Positions 36,035-46,906 of a stretch of 64,000 bases of DNA are shown piece after piece. The first letter of the stretch is position 1. Every line of letters starts with the position of its first letter. This DNA is from Gammaproteobacteria bacterium. Lineage in GTDB: Bacteria > Gemmatimonadota > Gemmatimonadetes > Longimicrobiales > Gaopeijiaceae. The translations under genes and the position numbers were made by a program. The stretch covers positions 186,001-250,000 of the forward strand of contig JAPPMM010000049.1 of assembly GCA_028819075.1 (NCBI GenBank), read 5' to 3'. The notes under the pieces were generated by a model. It saw only the letters and a program-made list of their open reading frames with translations. It was not told the DNA's origin and did not search any database.

Positions 36035-37813
36035 TCAGCTCGGCCAGAAGAAGGGGATGCAGATCGAGGCCACGATCGCAAGAAGCAGGTTGAGGGGCCC
36101 GCCCACCTTCACGAAGTCCATGAAGCGGTATCCGCCCGGCGAGTAGATCATCACGTTCGTCTTGTAGCCGAACGGGGTGACGAAGGAGGCGGAGGCTCCG
36201 AACATCACCGTTACCAGAAGGGCGTAGGGATTGAGCCCGGCGTTCTGGGCCACAAGGATGGCCACCGGGGTGAGCATCACGGCTGTGGCGGTGTTGGCCA
36301 CCACCGCGGTCATGACGGCCGTCAGCAGGTAGAACGCGGCGATCATCCCGGTCTCACCCAGCCCGGAGGTCGTGCCCACCACCCCCGAGGCGATCCAGGC
36401 GGCCGCCCCCGTCGACTCCATCGCCAGCCCCAGCGGGATGAGCCCGGCCATTACGAACACCACCAGCCAGTCAAGCTCCGCGTAGATCTCGTCGACGCGC
36501 ACGCACCCCGTGAACACCATGAGCGCCACCCCCGCCATGGCCGACGTGGAGATGGGGAAGAGGCCTACGCTCGCGGCCAGCACCACCGCGGCCATGATGG
36601 CGGCCGCGAAGGCGGCGCGCGGCCGGCTGCCCACCGGGTGGTCCACCTCGGCCATCAGGATGAAGCCGGGTTCGTCGGCCAGGCGGTCGAGCGCGCTCGC
36701 CTCCCCGCGCACCAGGAGGATATCGCCCACGGAGAACTCCATCTGCGCGATCCGGTCGGTGACGGCGGCGCCGTGGCTCTGGACTCCGAGCACGGTCACG
36801 TCGTAGCGCTGAGCGAAGGAGAGGTCCTTCAGTGTTCGCCCCACGAGCGCCGAACCGGGCCCCATGATGACCTCCACCATGCGCCCTCCGACGACGGTCT
36901 CGCTCGCCTCCTGCGGCGGCTTCCCCTCGGGCGTGTCCAGCCGCTGCCCCTGGGCGAGACGGAGCAGGTTGTCGGCCGCGCCCTGGGCGTAGAGCCTGTC
37001 CCCGGCCTCGATCACACGCTCGCCCGCAGGGAGCGAGATGACCCGTCCATCGCGCTCGATTCCCACGACCACGACGTCGAAGCGCTCGCCCCAGCGCAGC
37101 TCGGCCAGCGAGCGTCCGGCCGCGGGCGAGTCCCGCCCCACGCGCAACTCGGTCGTGAACCGGCGCACGCCGTAACGGCTCGACAGGTCCGGCGGGCGCT
37201 CCCGGCGGGGCATCTGGTGACGCCCGATGGTGAACAGGTAGAGCATCCCCACCGCCAGGCAGATCAGTCCCACCGGCGCGATGGAGAACATGGTCAGCTC
37301 GTCGTACCCGCGCGCGACCGCCTCCCCGTGTACGACCAGGTTGGTGGCGGTGCCGATCAGGGTTACCGTCCCCCCCATGATGGCCACGAACGAAAGCGGC
37401 ATCAGATACAGCGAGACGGGTTCGTCGGCCTGCTCGGCGAGCGCCGCGAACACCGGGATGAACACGATCACCACGGCGGTGTTGTTCAGGAACGGCGAAA
37501 GGAAGGCCACCAGCAGGCAGAGGATGAACATGCGCAGGGTCTTGCCGCCCAGCGGCGCCGTGCGCGCCCAGATGCCGATCGCCGCCACCAGCCCCGTCTT
37601 GCGCAGCCCCAGCCCGAGCACCAGCATCGCCGCCACTGTGACGGTGGCCTCGCTGGAGAGACCGGAGAGCGCTTCCAGCGGGCCGATGATTCCGCCCAGC
37701 AGCAGCACCACCGGAACCGACATGGAGAGCTGGTCGAGCCGGATGCGATCCATGGCGAAGAACACCAGGGCCGCCGCCGCAACCACAAGCACGAAAACGA
37801 TTTCGTAAGTCAT
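36035..37813 (-). CDS. SLC13-family anion permease with two TrkA-C domains
   Basis: A 592-residue transporter of the SLC13/CitMHS group. Hydrophobic helices at both ends (first about 3-150, last about 395-592) flank two cytosolic RCK-C domains in the middle (FTTELRVGRDSPAAGRSLAE, MVEVIMGPGSALVGRTLKDL). The substrate-binding signatures LSPFLNNTAVVIVFIPV and VANTATAVMLTPVAILVA are present, with GTATNLVVHG. Such proteins move sulfate, di- or tricarboxylates or other anions with sodium; the substrate is not assignable. Starts at ATG 37813. Confidence 0.88.
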   Translation of the reverse strand: MTYEIVFVLVVAAAALVFFAMDRIRLDQLSMSVPVVLLLGGIIGPLEALSGLSSEATVTVAAMLVLGLGLRKTGLVAAIGIWARTAPLGGKTLRMFILCLLVAFLSPFLNNTAVVIVFIPVFAALAEQADEPVSLYLMPLSFVAIMGGTVTLIGTATNLVVHGEAVARGYDELTMFSIAPVGLICLAVGMLYLFTIGRHQMPRRERPPDLSSRYGVRRFTTELRVGRDSPAAGRSLAELRWGERFDVVVVGIERDGRVISLPAGERVIEAGDRLYAQGAADNLLRLAQGQRLDTPEGKPPQEASETVVGGRMVEVIMGPGSALVGRTLKDLSFAQRYDVTVLGVQSHGAAVTDRIAQMEFSVGDILLVRGEASALDRLADEPGFILMAEVDHPVGSRPRAAFAAAIMAAVVLAASVGLFPISTSAMAGVALMVFTGCVRVDEIYAELDWLVVFVMAGLIPLGLAMESTGAAAWIASGVVGTTSGLGETGMIAAFYLLTAVMTAVVANTATAVMLTPVAILVAQNAGLNPYALLVTVMFGASASFVTPFGYKTNVMIYSPGGYRFMDFVKVGGPLNLLLAIVASICIPFFWPS

Positions 37814-37849
37814 GCGCCTATTCTAGCCCCGAGAGTCCCTGGGGCACAC

Positions 37850-38260
37850 TCAGGCCCGCAGCTCCCGCCAGGTCACCCGCCCTTCGAGCACGGCTTTGCG
37901 CACCGCCCTCTCACGCTTGCTCAGGCGAGACCGGCCTGTCTTGACCTCCACGAACACGATCTCGCGCACATCCGTCTCGCCGAGGCCGTCGAAGACGACA
38001 AGGTCGATGGGACTGCCGAGAAAGCGGGCGTCCCGGGGATGGTAGCCGAAGTCGTCCATGAAAGGCACGAGGTGCTCGAATGCCTGCCCGCGCACGACCG
38101 CCGTGCTGCGCGCCACGGCGTCCTCGCGCGCCTCCCGCAGCCGGACCGGCAGCTCCAGGCGCAGCCGGGTGTAGCGCCGCAGCACGATGGCGAGCGCGAG
38201 GGCGGCGAGGGCGAGAAGGCAGCCCAGGATGGCGATCGCGAGAAACCAGGGGTCGTTCAC
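37850..38260 (-). CDS. Membrane-anchored Holliday-junction-resolvase-like nuclease-fold protein
   Basis: A 136-residue protein with one N-terminal helix (FLAIAILGCLLALAALALAI), a charged coiled region, and a restriction-nuclease-like core: GSPIDLVVFDGLGE supplies an Asp and VFVEVKTG supplies the ExK pair. This resembles the Endonuc_Holl (PF10107) family, whose biochemical role is poorly known. GTG 38260 is used as start (GGAG about 10 bases upstream). It stands 36 bp before the SLC13 gene on the same strand. Confidence 0.72.
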   Translation of the reverse strand: MNDPWFLAIAILGCLLALAALALAIVLRRYTRLRLELPVRLREAREDAVARSTAVVRGQAFEHLVPFMDDFGYHPRDARFLGSPIDLVVFDGLGETDVREIVFVEVKTGRSRLSKRERAVRKAVLEGRVTWRELRA

Positions 38261-38399
38261 GGGAGGTCTCCGGGTTCGGGCGGCCAATCGGTGGCGGCCG
38301 TTGGTGGCGGTGTTGCGGGAGAGGATCCATCGGGCGCGAGTCGATGTATCGTACTACCTTGGTACACATCAACCTCCCCCACTCGCGAGAGATTGCTCA

Positions 38400-39158
38400 A
38401 TGTCTGACTCGCCCCGGTGTTCAGCGGTGCTCCAGGCGATCGGGATCGGGGTCGTGGCTCTTGGCGTCGTTTCTCCGGCTGTCGCACAGCAGGAGATGCC
38501 CGAATGCCTGGACGACCAGGCGCGGATCCTCGGGGTTGTCGTCGATGCCGGCACCGAGATGCCGTTGAGTGGTGCCTATATTTCGGCGGCGGGGTCGGAT
38601 TGGGGATCGCTGACTACGGACAACGGCTGGTTTGCGCTGTGCGGGATCGAGGCCGGAATCCACCTGGTTACCGTGGAGCGGCTCGGATACGCCACGCTGG
38701 AGTCCCAGGTCGAGGCCGCCGCACCGTCGGACCGGATCGCCCTTCGGATGCAGCCCGACCCGATTCTGCTCGAAGGTCTGGCGATCGTAACCGACCGGTT
38801 CGAACGCCGGCGGCGGGCTGTGGAGTCCGGCGTCAGCACCTTTGGCCAGGAGGATCTTCTCCGCAGCAGTCAATGGTCAGCCGCCGATTTCGTCGACCTG
38901 CACGCAGGCGTCTATACGACGCCATGCGCCGGGAGCACGTGCGTCTACTACCGGGGCTACGCGCGAGGCCCGCTCGAGCCCGAGGTGTATCTCGACGAGA
39001 TCCGCCTGCTCGGGGGCTGGTCGGAGCTGGAGGACATTCCGACCAGCCAGTTGTACATGGTGGAGGTCTACGCCGGGGGAACCCACATTCGAGCCTATTC
39101 GCACCAGTTCATGGAGTACGCTGCGAAGGTTCGACTGGAGCCTGCGGTGATCCGCTAG
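38400..39158 (+). CDS. Exported CarboxypepD_reg plus TonB-plug-like protein without barrel
   Basis: A 252-residue protein with signal peptide (cleaved near SPAVAQ). Residues about 40-120 form a carboxypeptidase-regulatory-like domain (RILGVVVDAGTEMPLSGAYI). The remainder resembles only the plug of a TonB receptor (VSTFGQEDLLRSSQWSAADF, VYLDEIRLLGGWSEL, TSQLYMVEVYAGGTHIRAY), and then the protein ends. Four Cys residues are conserved-looking, with a close pair at CAGSTC. It has no barrel, so it cannot be a receptor; it could be a secreted or periplasmic binding protein of a family frequent in Gemmatimonadota-like genomes. ATG 38400. Confidence 0.7.
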   Translation: MSDSPRCSAVLQAIGIGVVALGVVSPAVAQQEMPECLDDQARILGVVVDAGTEMPLSGAYISAAGSDWGSLTTDNGWFALCGIEAGIHLVTVERLGYATLESQVEAAAPSDRIALRMQPDPILLEGLAIVTDRFERRRRAVESGVSTFGQEDLLRSSQWSAADFVDLHAGVYTTPCAGSTCVYYRGYARGPLEPEVYLDEIRLLGGWSELEDIPTSQLYMVEVYAGGTHIRAYSHQFMEYAAKVRLEPAVIR

Positions 39159-39220
39159 CGCGGTAAGTCATCCGGGCGCGGGGTTGCCGGGCGGAAAGGC
39201 CGAAGCGTAGCATCCATTCC

Positions 39221-40447
39221 ATGCTGCACATCCTCATCGCCGCCGGGCTCGTGCTGGGTTTCGCGGTCGGGTTGCTCGCCGCGGCCACCGGGTCGGAGGC
39301 CCTCATGGCGGCGGCGCTGGCCTCCGCGCCCATCGGCACCGTTTTCATGAACGCCATCCGCATGGTGGTGATCCCGCTGGTGATGGCGGTGATCTTCACC
39401 GGGGTGGCCCGCCTTGGCGACCTGCGCAAGCTCGGCCGGCTGGGCGGCACCACCCTCGGCTTCTACTGGATCACCACCCCGCCCGCGATCGTGCTGGGCA
39501 TGGCGACCATGGCCTTCTTCCTGCGCTTCGCGCCGGAGGTGGCGATGCCGGCGGCCGGCGAACAGGCCGCGCCCGAGATCCCCGGCGTGGTCGACTTCCT
39601 GGTGACCTTGGTGCCGCCCAACCCCTTCGCGGCCGCCTCGGCGGGAAGCCTGCTCCCGCTGATCGTGTTCACGGCGCTCTTCGGGGCTGCCGCGGCCGCG
39701 CTCGGCGGGAAGCACAAGGAGCAGTTGATGACCTTCGCCGACGCGGTCTCGGCCACTCTGGTCAAGCTGGTCTGGTGGGTGCTCTGGTGCGCCCCGGTGG
39801 GGGTCTTCGGGCTGGCCGCCCCGGTGACCGCGCAGCTCGGGTGGGACCTGGTGCAGAGCCTGGCGGTGTTCGTCGCGGCCGTGCTCGCCGGGCTCCTCAT
39901 GTTCACCGGCGGGGTGTTCCTGGTGCTGCTGCGCTGGGTGGGCGGCATCGGTCCCGGCCGCTACGTGAAGGGCGTGTTCGGCGCCACCTCCATCGCCTTC
40001 GCGAGCACCAGCACGGTCGCCGCCCTCCCTGCGTCGCTCCAGGAGGCGAGCGGGAAACTCGGGGTGTCGGAAAACGTCGCCGACCTGGTGCTGCCGCTGG
40101 GCGCGTCGCTCTACCGGCCCGGCAGCGCGCTCTTCCAGGGGGCCGCCGTGGTCTTCCTGGCCCACCTGTTCGAGGTGCCGTTCCCGCTCGCCGCGGCCGG
40201 GGGCGCGGTGCTCGCCGTCTTCCTGGTCGCGCTCACCATCGCGCCGGTGCCGTCGGCGAGCATCTTCACCATGGCGCCCGCCCTGGACGTGGCGGGGGTG
40301 CCGCTCGGCGGGCTGGGCATCCTGCTCGGCATCGACCGCATCCCGGACATGTTCCGCACGGTGACCAACCTGTGGGGGCAGATCACCACGTCGGTTGTGG
40401 TCGACCGCTGGGTGGGGGGAGGTGATGGGCCGCCAGCCGCCGGCTGA
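39221..40447 (+). CDS. Dicarboxylate/amino acid:cation symporter (DAACS, GltP-like)
   Basis: A 408-residue sodium or proton-coupled transporter for acidic amino acids or C4-dicarboxylates. The hairpin-1 signature appears as FASTSTVAALPASL and the NMDGT-equivalent helix region as LVLPLGASLYRPGSALFQGA, where the NMDGT motif is altered to SLYRPG. The last helices include TIAPVPSASIFTMAP and GIDRIPDMFRTVTNL. The altered binding motif means substrate may not be glutamate. Sits alone between the plug-like protein and a convergent M28 gene. Confidence 0.85.
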   Translation: MLHILIAAGLVLGFAVGLLAAATGSEALMAAALASAPIGTVFMNAIRMVVIPLVMAVIFTGVARLGDLRKLGRLGGTTLGFYWITTPPAIVLGMATMAFFLRFAPEVAMPAAGEQAAPEIPGVVDFLVTLVPPNPFAAASAGSLLPLIVFTALFGAAAAALGGKHKEQLMTFADAVSATLVKLVWWVLWCAPVGVFGLAAPVTAQLGWDLVQSLAVFVAAVLAGLLMFTGGVFLVLLRWVGGIGPGRYVKGVFGATSIAFASTSTVAALPASLQEASGKLGVSENVADLVLPLGASLYRPGSALFQGAAVVFLAHLFEVPFPLAAAGGAVLAVFLVALTIAPVPSASIFTMAPALDVAGVPLGGLGILLGIDRIPDMFRTVTNLWGQITTSVVVDRWVGGGDGPPAAG

Positions 40448-40478
40448 CGGTTCGGTACCGTCTTACGTGTCCGCGAAC

Positions 40479-40528
40479 GATCGGCAAATCGCAAGACGCA
40501 TTCCGGTTTGATCGGCAACTCGTCTTGC
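40479..40528. terminator. Inverted and direct repeat in the convergent spacer
   Basis: GCAAGACG (40491-40498) and CGTCTTGC (40521-40528) form an 8-bp stem, and the 9-mer GATCGGCAA occurs twice, 31 bp apart, within the region. It lies between the ends of the DAACS gene and the convergent M28 gene, a fitting place for a bidirectional terminator. Confidence 0.45.
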
Positions 40529-40536
40529 ACGGCCCC

Positions 40537-42146
40537 CTACATCCTCTGGCTGTCCCTCGAACTCCGCGCCGCGGGCGTGCATTCCGGCCAGCGCCCGCCG
40601 GTTCCGCCGAGCCCCATGATCAGCTCGCGCCGCTCGCGGCTCACCCGCTGATCATCCTCGGAAGCCAGGTAGACGAGCGAAGCCGCGAGCACGGCGTTGT
40701 TCTTCAGGTCATCGAAGACGAGCTTGTCGAAGGTGTCGCGATGGGTGTGCCAGGTGTGCGAGCCGTAGTCCCATGACAGCGCGCTCAGGTTGATGCCGGG
40801 CGCGCCGTGGCAGACGAACGAGGCGTAGTCCGAGCCGCCTCCGCCCGGGTTGCCCGGCAGCCTCAGGCTCACGTGGCCCGAGACCTCGACCGGCACGCGC
40901 GTCAGCCACTGCGCGAGCGACGCGCCCACCCCGTGAAACCCTGGGCGGAGATGTTCACCACCCGTCCGGTCCCGTTGTCCTGGTTGAAGAGCACCTGCAG
41001 CCCCTCCACCACCTCGGGATGGTCCTCGCTGAAGGCGCGCGAACCATTGAGCCCCTGTTCCTCCCCGTTCCAGAGCCCGATGAGGATGGTTCGCTTCGGG
41101 TTCGGATACACGGCGGACAGGATGCGCATGGTCTCGAGCATGAGCAGCGAGCCGGTGGCGTTGTCGGTCGCGCCCGATCCGCCCTCCCACGAGTCGAAAT
41201 GCGCCGAAAGCATGACGTACTCGTCCGGAAGCTCGGTTCCCGGAATTGTGCCGATGACGTTGGAAACCGGAACCTCGCCCAGGTTCTCGGCCTCCGCGGT
41301 CAGCCGCAGCACCGGCTCCTGTCCGTTGGCGGCCAGGCGATGAACGAGTCCGTAGTCCTCGCACCCCAGCTCGAAGGTCGGAGTCTCACGGTTGTAGGCG
41401 TTGAAGACGCGGGTGGTGCCGTAGGAACCCGGCCAGAGCGAGGTGACGATTCCGAGTGCGCCCGCCTCCTCGATCTGCGCGTGCAGGTCGCGGCGGCGCG
41501 GATCGCGCGAGCCGGCGGCGGCCAGGCTCTGGTTCCAGGCCCGGTTGCCCGCCGTGCGCGCCTCGGCCATGGCTTCGTACGATCCGTCCTGTGCGAACTC
41601 GAGCCACTGCTCGTCCGCGCGGCAGGTCGGCTGCGGGAAGGAGAACATCACCCACTTGCCGCTCACCGTGCCAAGGAAGGTCTGCCAGTCCGCCGGCGAG
41701 CGGATCTCCGGGAGCACGGCGACCCCGCCCTCCATCGGCTCGCCCCCGGTCCCGGGGCTCCACGCCAGGATGCGCCCCTCCAGCGAGCGTACCCGCGGCG
41801 ACACCAGGTCCACGTGGCTGGCCCCGCGGTCCCATCCCTCCCAGGTGCCGTACTCCTCGGTGCGGGCCTCCACTCCCCAGCCGGAGAGCATCGAGACCGC
41901 CCATTCCTGGGCCCGTTCCATGTGCGGCGACCCGGTCAGCCTGGGGCCGATGGCGTCCAGCAGCACCTGCCCCATGGACTCGATCTGCGAGTTGTCCATC
42001 GCCTCGGCCCAGATGCCCTCGAGCACGGGATCGGGTACCGCCAGCCCCTGGGCCGCGGCTGTCTGCGTCGGACTGGCCAGTGCCGCGGCCGAGCCCAGCA
42101 GCATCCCCAGGGCCCATCCTCGCATCGTGATTCGCGTCGTCTCCAT
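40537..42146 (-). pseudogene. M28-family peptidase with a -1 frameshift in a G run
   Basis: A second M28 enzyme, close to the one at 11903-13519. It begins at ATG 42146 (GGAAGGAATG before it) with a signal peptide ending near TQTAAAQ; zinc-site segments SAHFDSWEGGSGATDNATG and GEEQGLNGS are intact. After ISAQGFTG the frame is lost at a run of four C on the plus strand (40929-40932). In the next frame the protein resumes with GASLAQWLTRVPVEVSG and ends with the conserved TWHTHRDTFDKLVFDDLK. One extra G would restore about 537 residues. Either a recent mutation, an assembly slip or a phase-variable tract. Confidence 0.78.
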
Positions 42147-42184
42147 GTCATTCCTTCCTTTTCCTGCCATCTGGCGTGGCCCAT

Positions 42185-43588
42185 CTACCACACGATGTGG
42201 AACTTGCTCTGCCTCCGGAACACCCAGTGCCGCTCGCCCTCGGTGTCCAGGTACGCCTCCTCCTCCTGGCGGCAACTGGCCGGCTTGCCGTCCCACTCGG
42301 GGATCGGGGTCGTGGCCTGCAGCTCGATCGAGTGCCAGGTCGAGGGCAGCAGCACCGCGTCGCCGCGCACGGGCACGCCTTCCTGCCCGTCCCAGCGCCC
42401 GATCAGCGGCCCGGCGCCGTGGCCGTGGTCGCCGATGGGGTGCGTATACACGGTCCCGTTGATGCCCTCCTCCCGCATCTGTGCCAGCGTGTTGGCCAGG
42501 ATCACGTTGCCGGTCAGCCCGGGTTCCATGTGCTCGAGCAGGATGTCCTGCAGGCGGTTCGAGTTGGCGATGCACTGCAGGAGCCCCGGCGGCACCTCGG
42601 TCTCGCCCTCGCGCAGGACGTAGCCCAGATGCTGCGTGTCGGTGTGGAGATTCTGCGCCACCACCCCGAAGTCGGTCCAGAGCAGGTCGCCCCGCTCGAT
42701 CACGGCGGGGCCGTCCGAGGGCACCTCGCCCGCCCGCTGCACGTCCACGTTGGCCATGAACCAGGTCGTGTAGCCCAGGTCGCGCACCCGCTGGCGCATC
42801 CACCACTCCACGTCCTCGATTGTGGTCTCGCCGGGCGTGATGACCGCGTTCGAGAACGCCTCCGAGATGACCGCGTGCACCGTCTCCTCGATCTTGCGGT
42901 ATCGGGGCATCATCTCCGGCAGACGCAGCGCGATGTAGTTCATGGCCAGGCGCGGTTCGCGCTTGACGCGGCCCATCAGCTCCGGGCCCAGCGCTTCCTC
43001 CAGAGCCTCGCGCTCCCCGGCGTGCAGGCCGTCCGAGAAGGCCCAGTCGGGGTCGATGTTGAGCACGATGTTCTCCGGGTCTCGGTCCTCCACCAGTTCG
43101 CGCAGCAGCCTCCACTGCTCGTTGCCGACCAGCTCCGCGGTAGGCTGGGTGGGCGCCGGCCGCGTCGAGCGATAGGCCTGGAAAACCCCGCCCTGGTCCG
43201 TCCCGCCGAGCGCCAGCCTCTCGACCGCACCGTCGTCCTGGCGGTTGAAGACGTAGATGGAGCGCCGGCGGGCGGCAAAGGTGGTGGGCGAGGTGATCGA
43301 CCAGAAGACGGGATCCTCGGCGTACTCGCGCATGGACAGGATCCACATGCGCACGTCGTATTCCGCCATCAGCGCCGGCAGAATCCGCCCGATGCGCAGC
43401 TCCAGCCACTCCTGCTGCTCCGCCGCCTGCTCGCGCAGGGAAGGCAGGGGCTGGACGCGGGCCGGAATGTCTTCCGGGACATGGACCGGCTTCTGCGCGG
43501 CCGCGTCGGCCGCTAACGCGGGGGCCAGCGCAAGCAGGAAGAGCGCCGCGCCGCCGGAGCGCCGCCGTGCGCGTGAATCGAATGTCAT
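42185..43588 (-). CDS. Secreted M24-family metallopeptidase (Xaa-Pro aminopeptidase-like)
   Basis: A 467-residue protein with signal peptide (LFLLALAPALAADAAAQ). The N-terminal domain has the creatinase-like fold; the pita-bread catalytic domain begins about residue 215. Metal-ligand-like Asp residues are in LLWTDFGVVAQNLHTDTQHL, the His in THPIGDHGHGAGPLIG and Glu near the C-terminus. It would remove N-terminal residues before proline. It fits with the S9 and M28 enzymes as part of a peptide-degradation set and is 38 bp before the M28 gene. Confidence 0.84.
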   Translation of the reverse strand: MTFDSRARRRSGGAALFLLALAPALAADAAAQKPVHVPEDIPARVQPLPSLREQAAEQQEWLELRIGRILPALMAEYDVRMWILSMREYAEDPVFWSITSPTTFAARRRSIYVFNRQDDGAVERLALGGTDQGGVFQAYRSTRPAPTQPTAELVGNEQWRLLRELVEDRDPENIVLNIDPDWAFSDGLHAGEREALEEALGPELMGRVKREPRLAMNYIALRLPEMMPRYRKIEETVHAVISEAFSNAVITPGETTIEDVEWWMRQRVRDLGYTTWFMANVDVQRAGEVPSDGPAVIERGDLLWTDFGVVAQNLHTDTQHLGYVLREGETEVPPGLLQCIANSNRLQDILLEHMEPGLTGNVILANTLAQMREEGINGTVYTHPIGDHGHGAGPLIGRWDGQEGVPVRGDAVLLPSTWHSIELQATTPIPEWDGKPASCRQEEEAYLDTEGERHWVFRRQSKFHIVW

Positions 43589-43613
43589 TTCTTGCTCCTT
43601 GGGAAGAGGGCTG

Positions 43614-45884
<2,271 letters not shown>

Positions 45885-45982
45885 ATGTATGCGTCTCTGA
45901 GTGGTATCGATGTCGATAAGGTATCGGAACATTAAGCGCACAAAGCTGGATGCGCTCGAACCACGATGCAAACCCCGGTGCG

Positions 45983-46435
45983 CTACGAACCTCCCGAAGA
46001 TCTCTCGCAATACCTCCTGACCGCGTCCATGTCCGCGGCAATCGCCTTGCGGACCATGCCCTTCATCAGCGGCACCATGAGCCGGGCGGGGAAGGTGAGA
46101 GGCGTAGCCTCCATGACCAACATCAGGCGCGTTTTACCGTCTCGGCCTGCCACAACCGTGAAGACCGTGTCCCACTTCACGCCACCCGCCTCCGACAGAA
46201 ACCGGACTCGTTCGGGCGCTGCGAACTCCGTGATCTCGAGTTCGACCGTGGCCTCCCGCCCACGCATGCGGCGGGTTTCGCGGAAGCGGGTGCCCAGGCC
46301 GGTCCGGGTGTCGGACAGGAACTCGACGTGCTCGATGTGCTCCACGGCGCGCGAGAAATGTCTCACGTCGGCGACCGCTGCGAAGACCTTGTCGGCGGGC
46401 GCGGCGATCGTGCGCTGTATCTCTGTGCGGCTCAA
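45983..46435 (-). CDS. SRPBCC-family (polyketide-cyclase-like) protein
   Basis: A 150-residue START-like fold protein. IQRTIAAPADKVFAAVADVR is the usual first strand and helix, and GTRFRETRRMRG plus ITEFAAPERVRFLSEAGG are central strands. These proteins bind hydrophobic ligands or act as lyases and cyclases; nothing here fixes the ligand. It lies 98 bp before malic enzyme and 16 bp after the VOC gene, all on the minus strand. Confidence 0.8.
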   Translation of the reverse strand: MSRTEIQRTIAAPADKVFAAVADVRHFSRAVEHIEHVEFLSDTRTGLGTRFRETRRMRGREATVELEITEFAAPERVRFLSEAGGVKWDTVFTVVAGRDGKTRLMLVMEATPLTFPARLMVPLMKGMVRKAIAADMDAVRRYCERSSGGS

Positions 46436-46451
46436 GGCTCTCCCCCCGGTT

Positions 46452-46844
46452 TCATTTCCCCGCGCTCCCCGGTCTCGGAAAGAACTGGTCGATCAGCACC
46501 GGGTTGCCGTCCGGATCCGTCACCACGATGTGCGCCGGCCCGGTGCCGTCGGGGTCCGTATCCGTCGACATCTCCACGCCGTCAGCCACCAGCGACGCGC
46601 GGATCTCCCTCACGTCGGTGAAGATCTCCGGCCGCGACATGTCCTGCGCCAGTCCGGGGTTGAAAGTGAGGATATTGCCCTCGAACATCCCGTGGAAGAG
46701 GCCGATGATCGTGCTGTCGTTGACCATGATCAGATATCCCGTGCCGTCCCCGCCGGTCTGCCTGAAGCCGAGCTTCTCGTAGAAGGATTTCGAGGCTTCG
46801 AGATCGTTGACGGAAAGGCTGATGGAGAAGGCGCCGAGTTGCAT
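46452..46844 (-). CDS. VOC-family (glyoxalase-like) protein
   Basis: A 130-residue single-domain glyoxalase/bleomycin-resistance-fold protein starting at ATG 46844. [20 protein letters not shown] is the family opening and [20 protein letters not shown] its last strands with the metal-type acidic residue. Function beyond a metal-binding fold cannot be stated. It is 16 bp before the SRPBCC gene and 62 bp after the S9 peptidase gene. Confidence 0.85.
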   Translation of the reverse strand: MQLGAFSISLSVNDLEASKSFYEKLGFRQTGGDGTGYLIMVNDSTIIGLFHGMFEGNILTFNPGLAQDMSRPEIFTDVREIRASLVADGVEMSTDTDPDGTGPAHIVVTDPDGNPVLIDQFFPRPGSAGK

Positions 46845-46906
46845 GGGATGGATCCTGGGGTGGCGTAGGTGGTCGTGTTCGGGAAGGGGATGTGGTCCCC
46901 GTCGAG

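Noticed and set aside
36035..37813. Large plus-strand open frame over the SLC13 gene (35123-38407)
   Set aside because: It is rich in His, Arg and Gly with no motif and is the antisense of clear membrane and RCK-domain coding.
40479..40528. Third copy of the TTGCA two-dyad element
   Set aside because: It shares a GCATTCCGGTTT-like stretch with copy 1 but lacks the start block and the alignment of dyads; better described as its own inverted and direct repeat.
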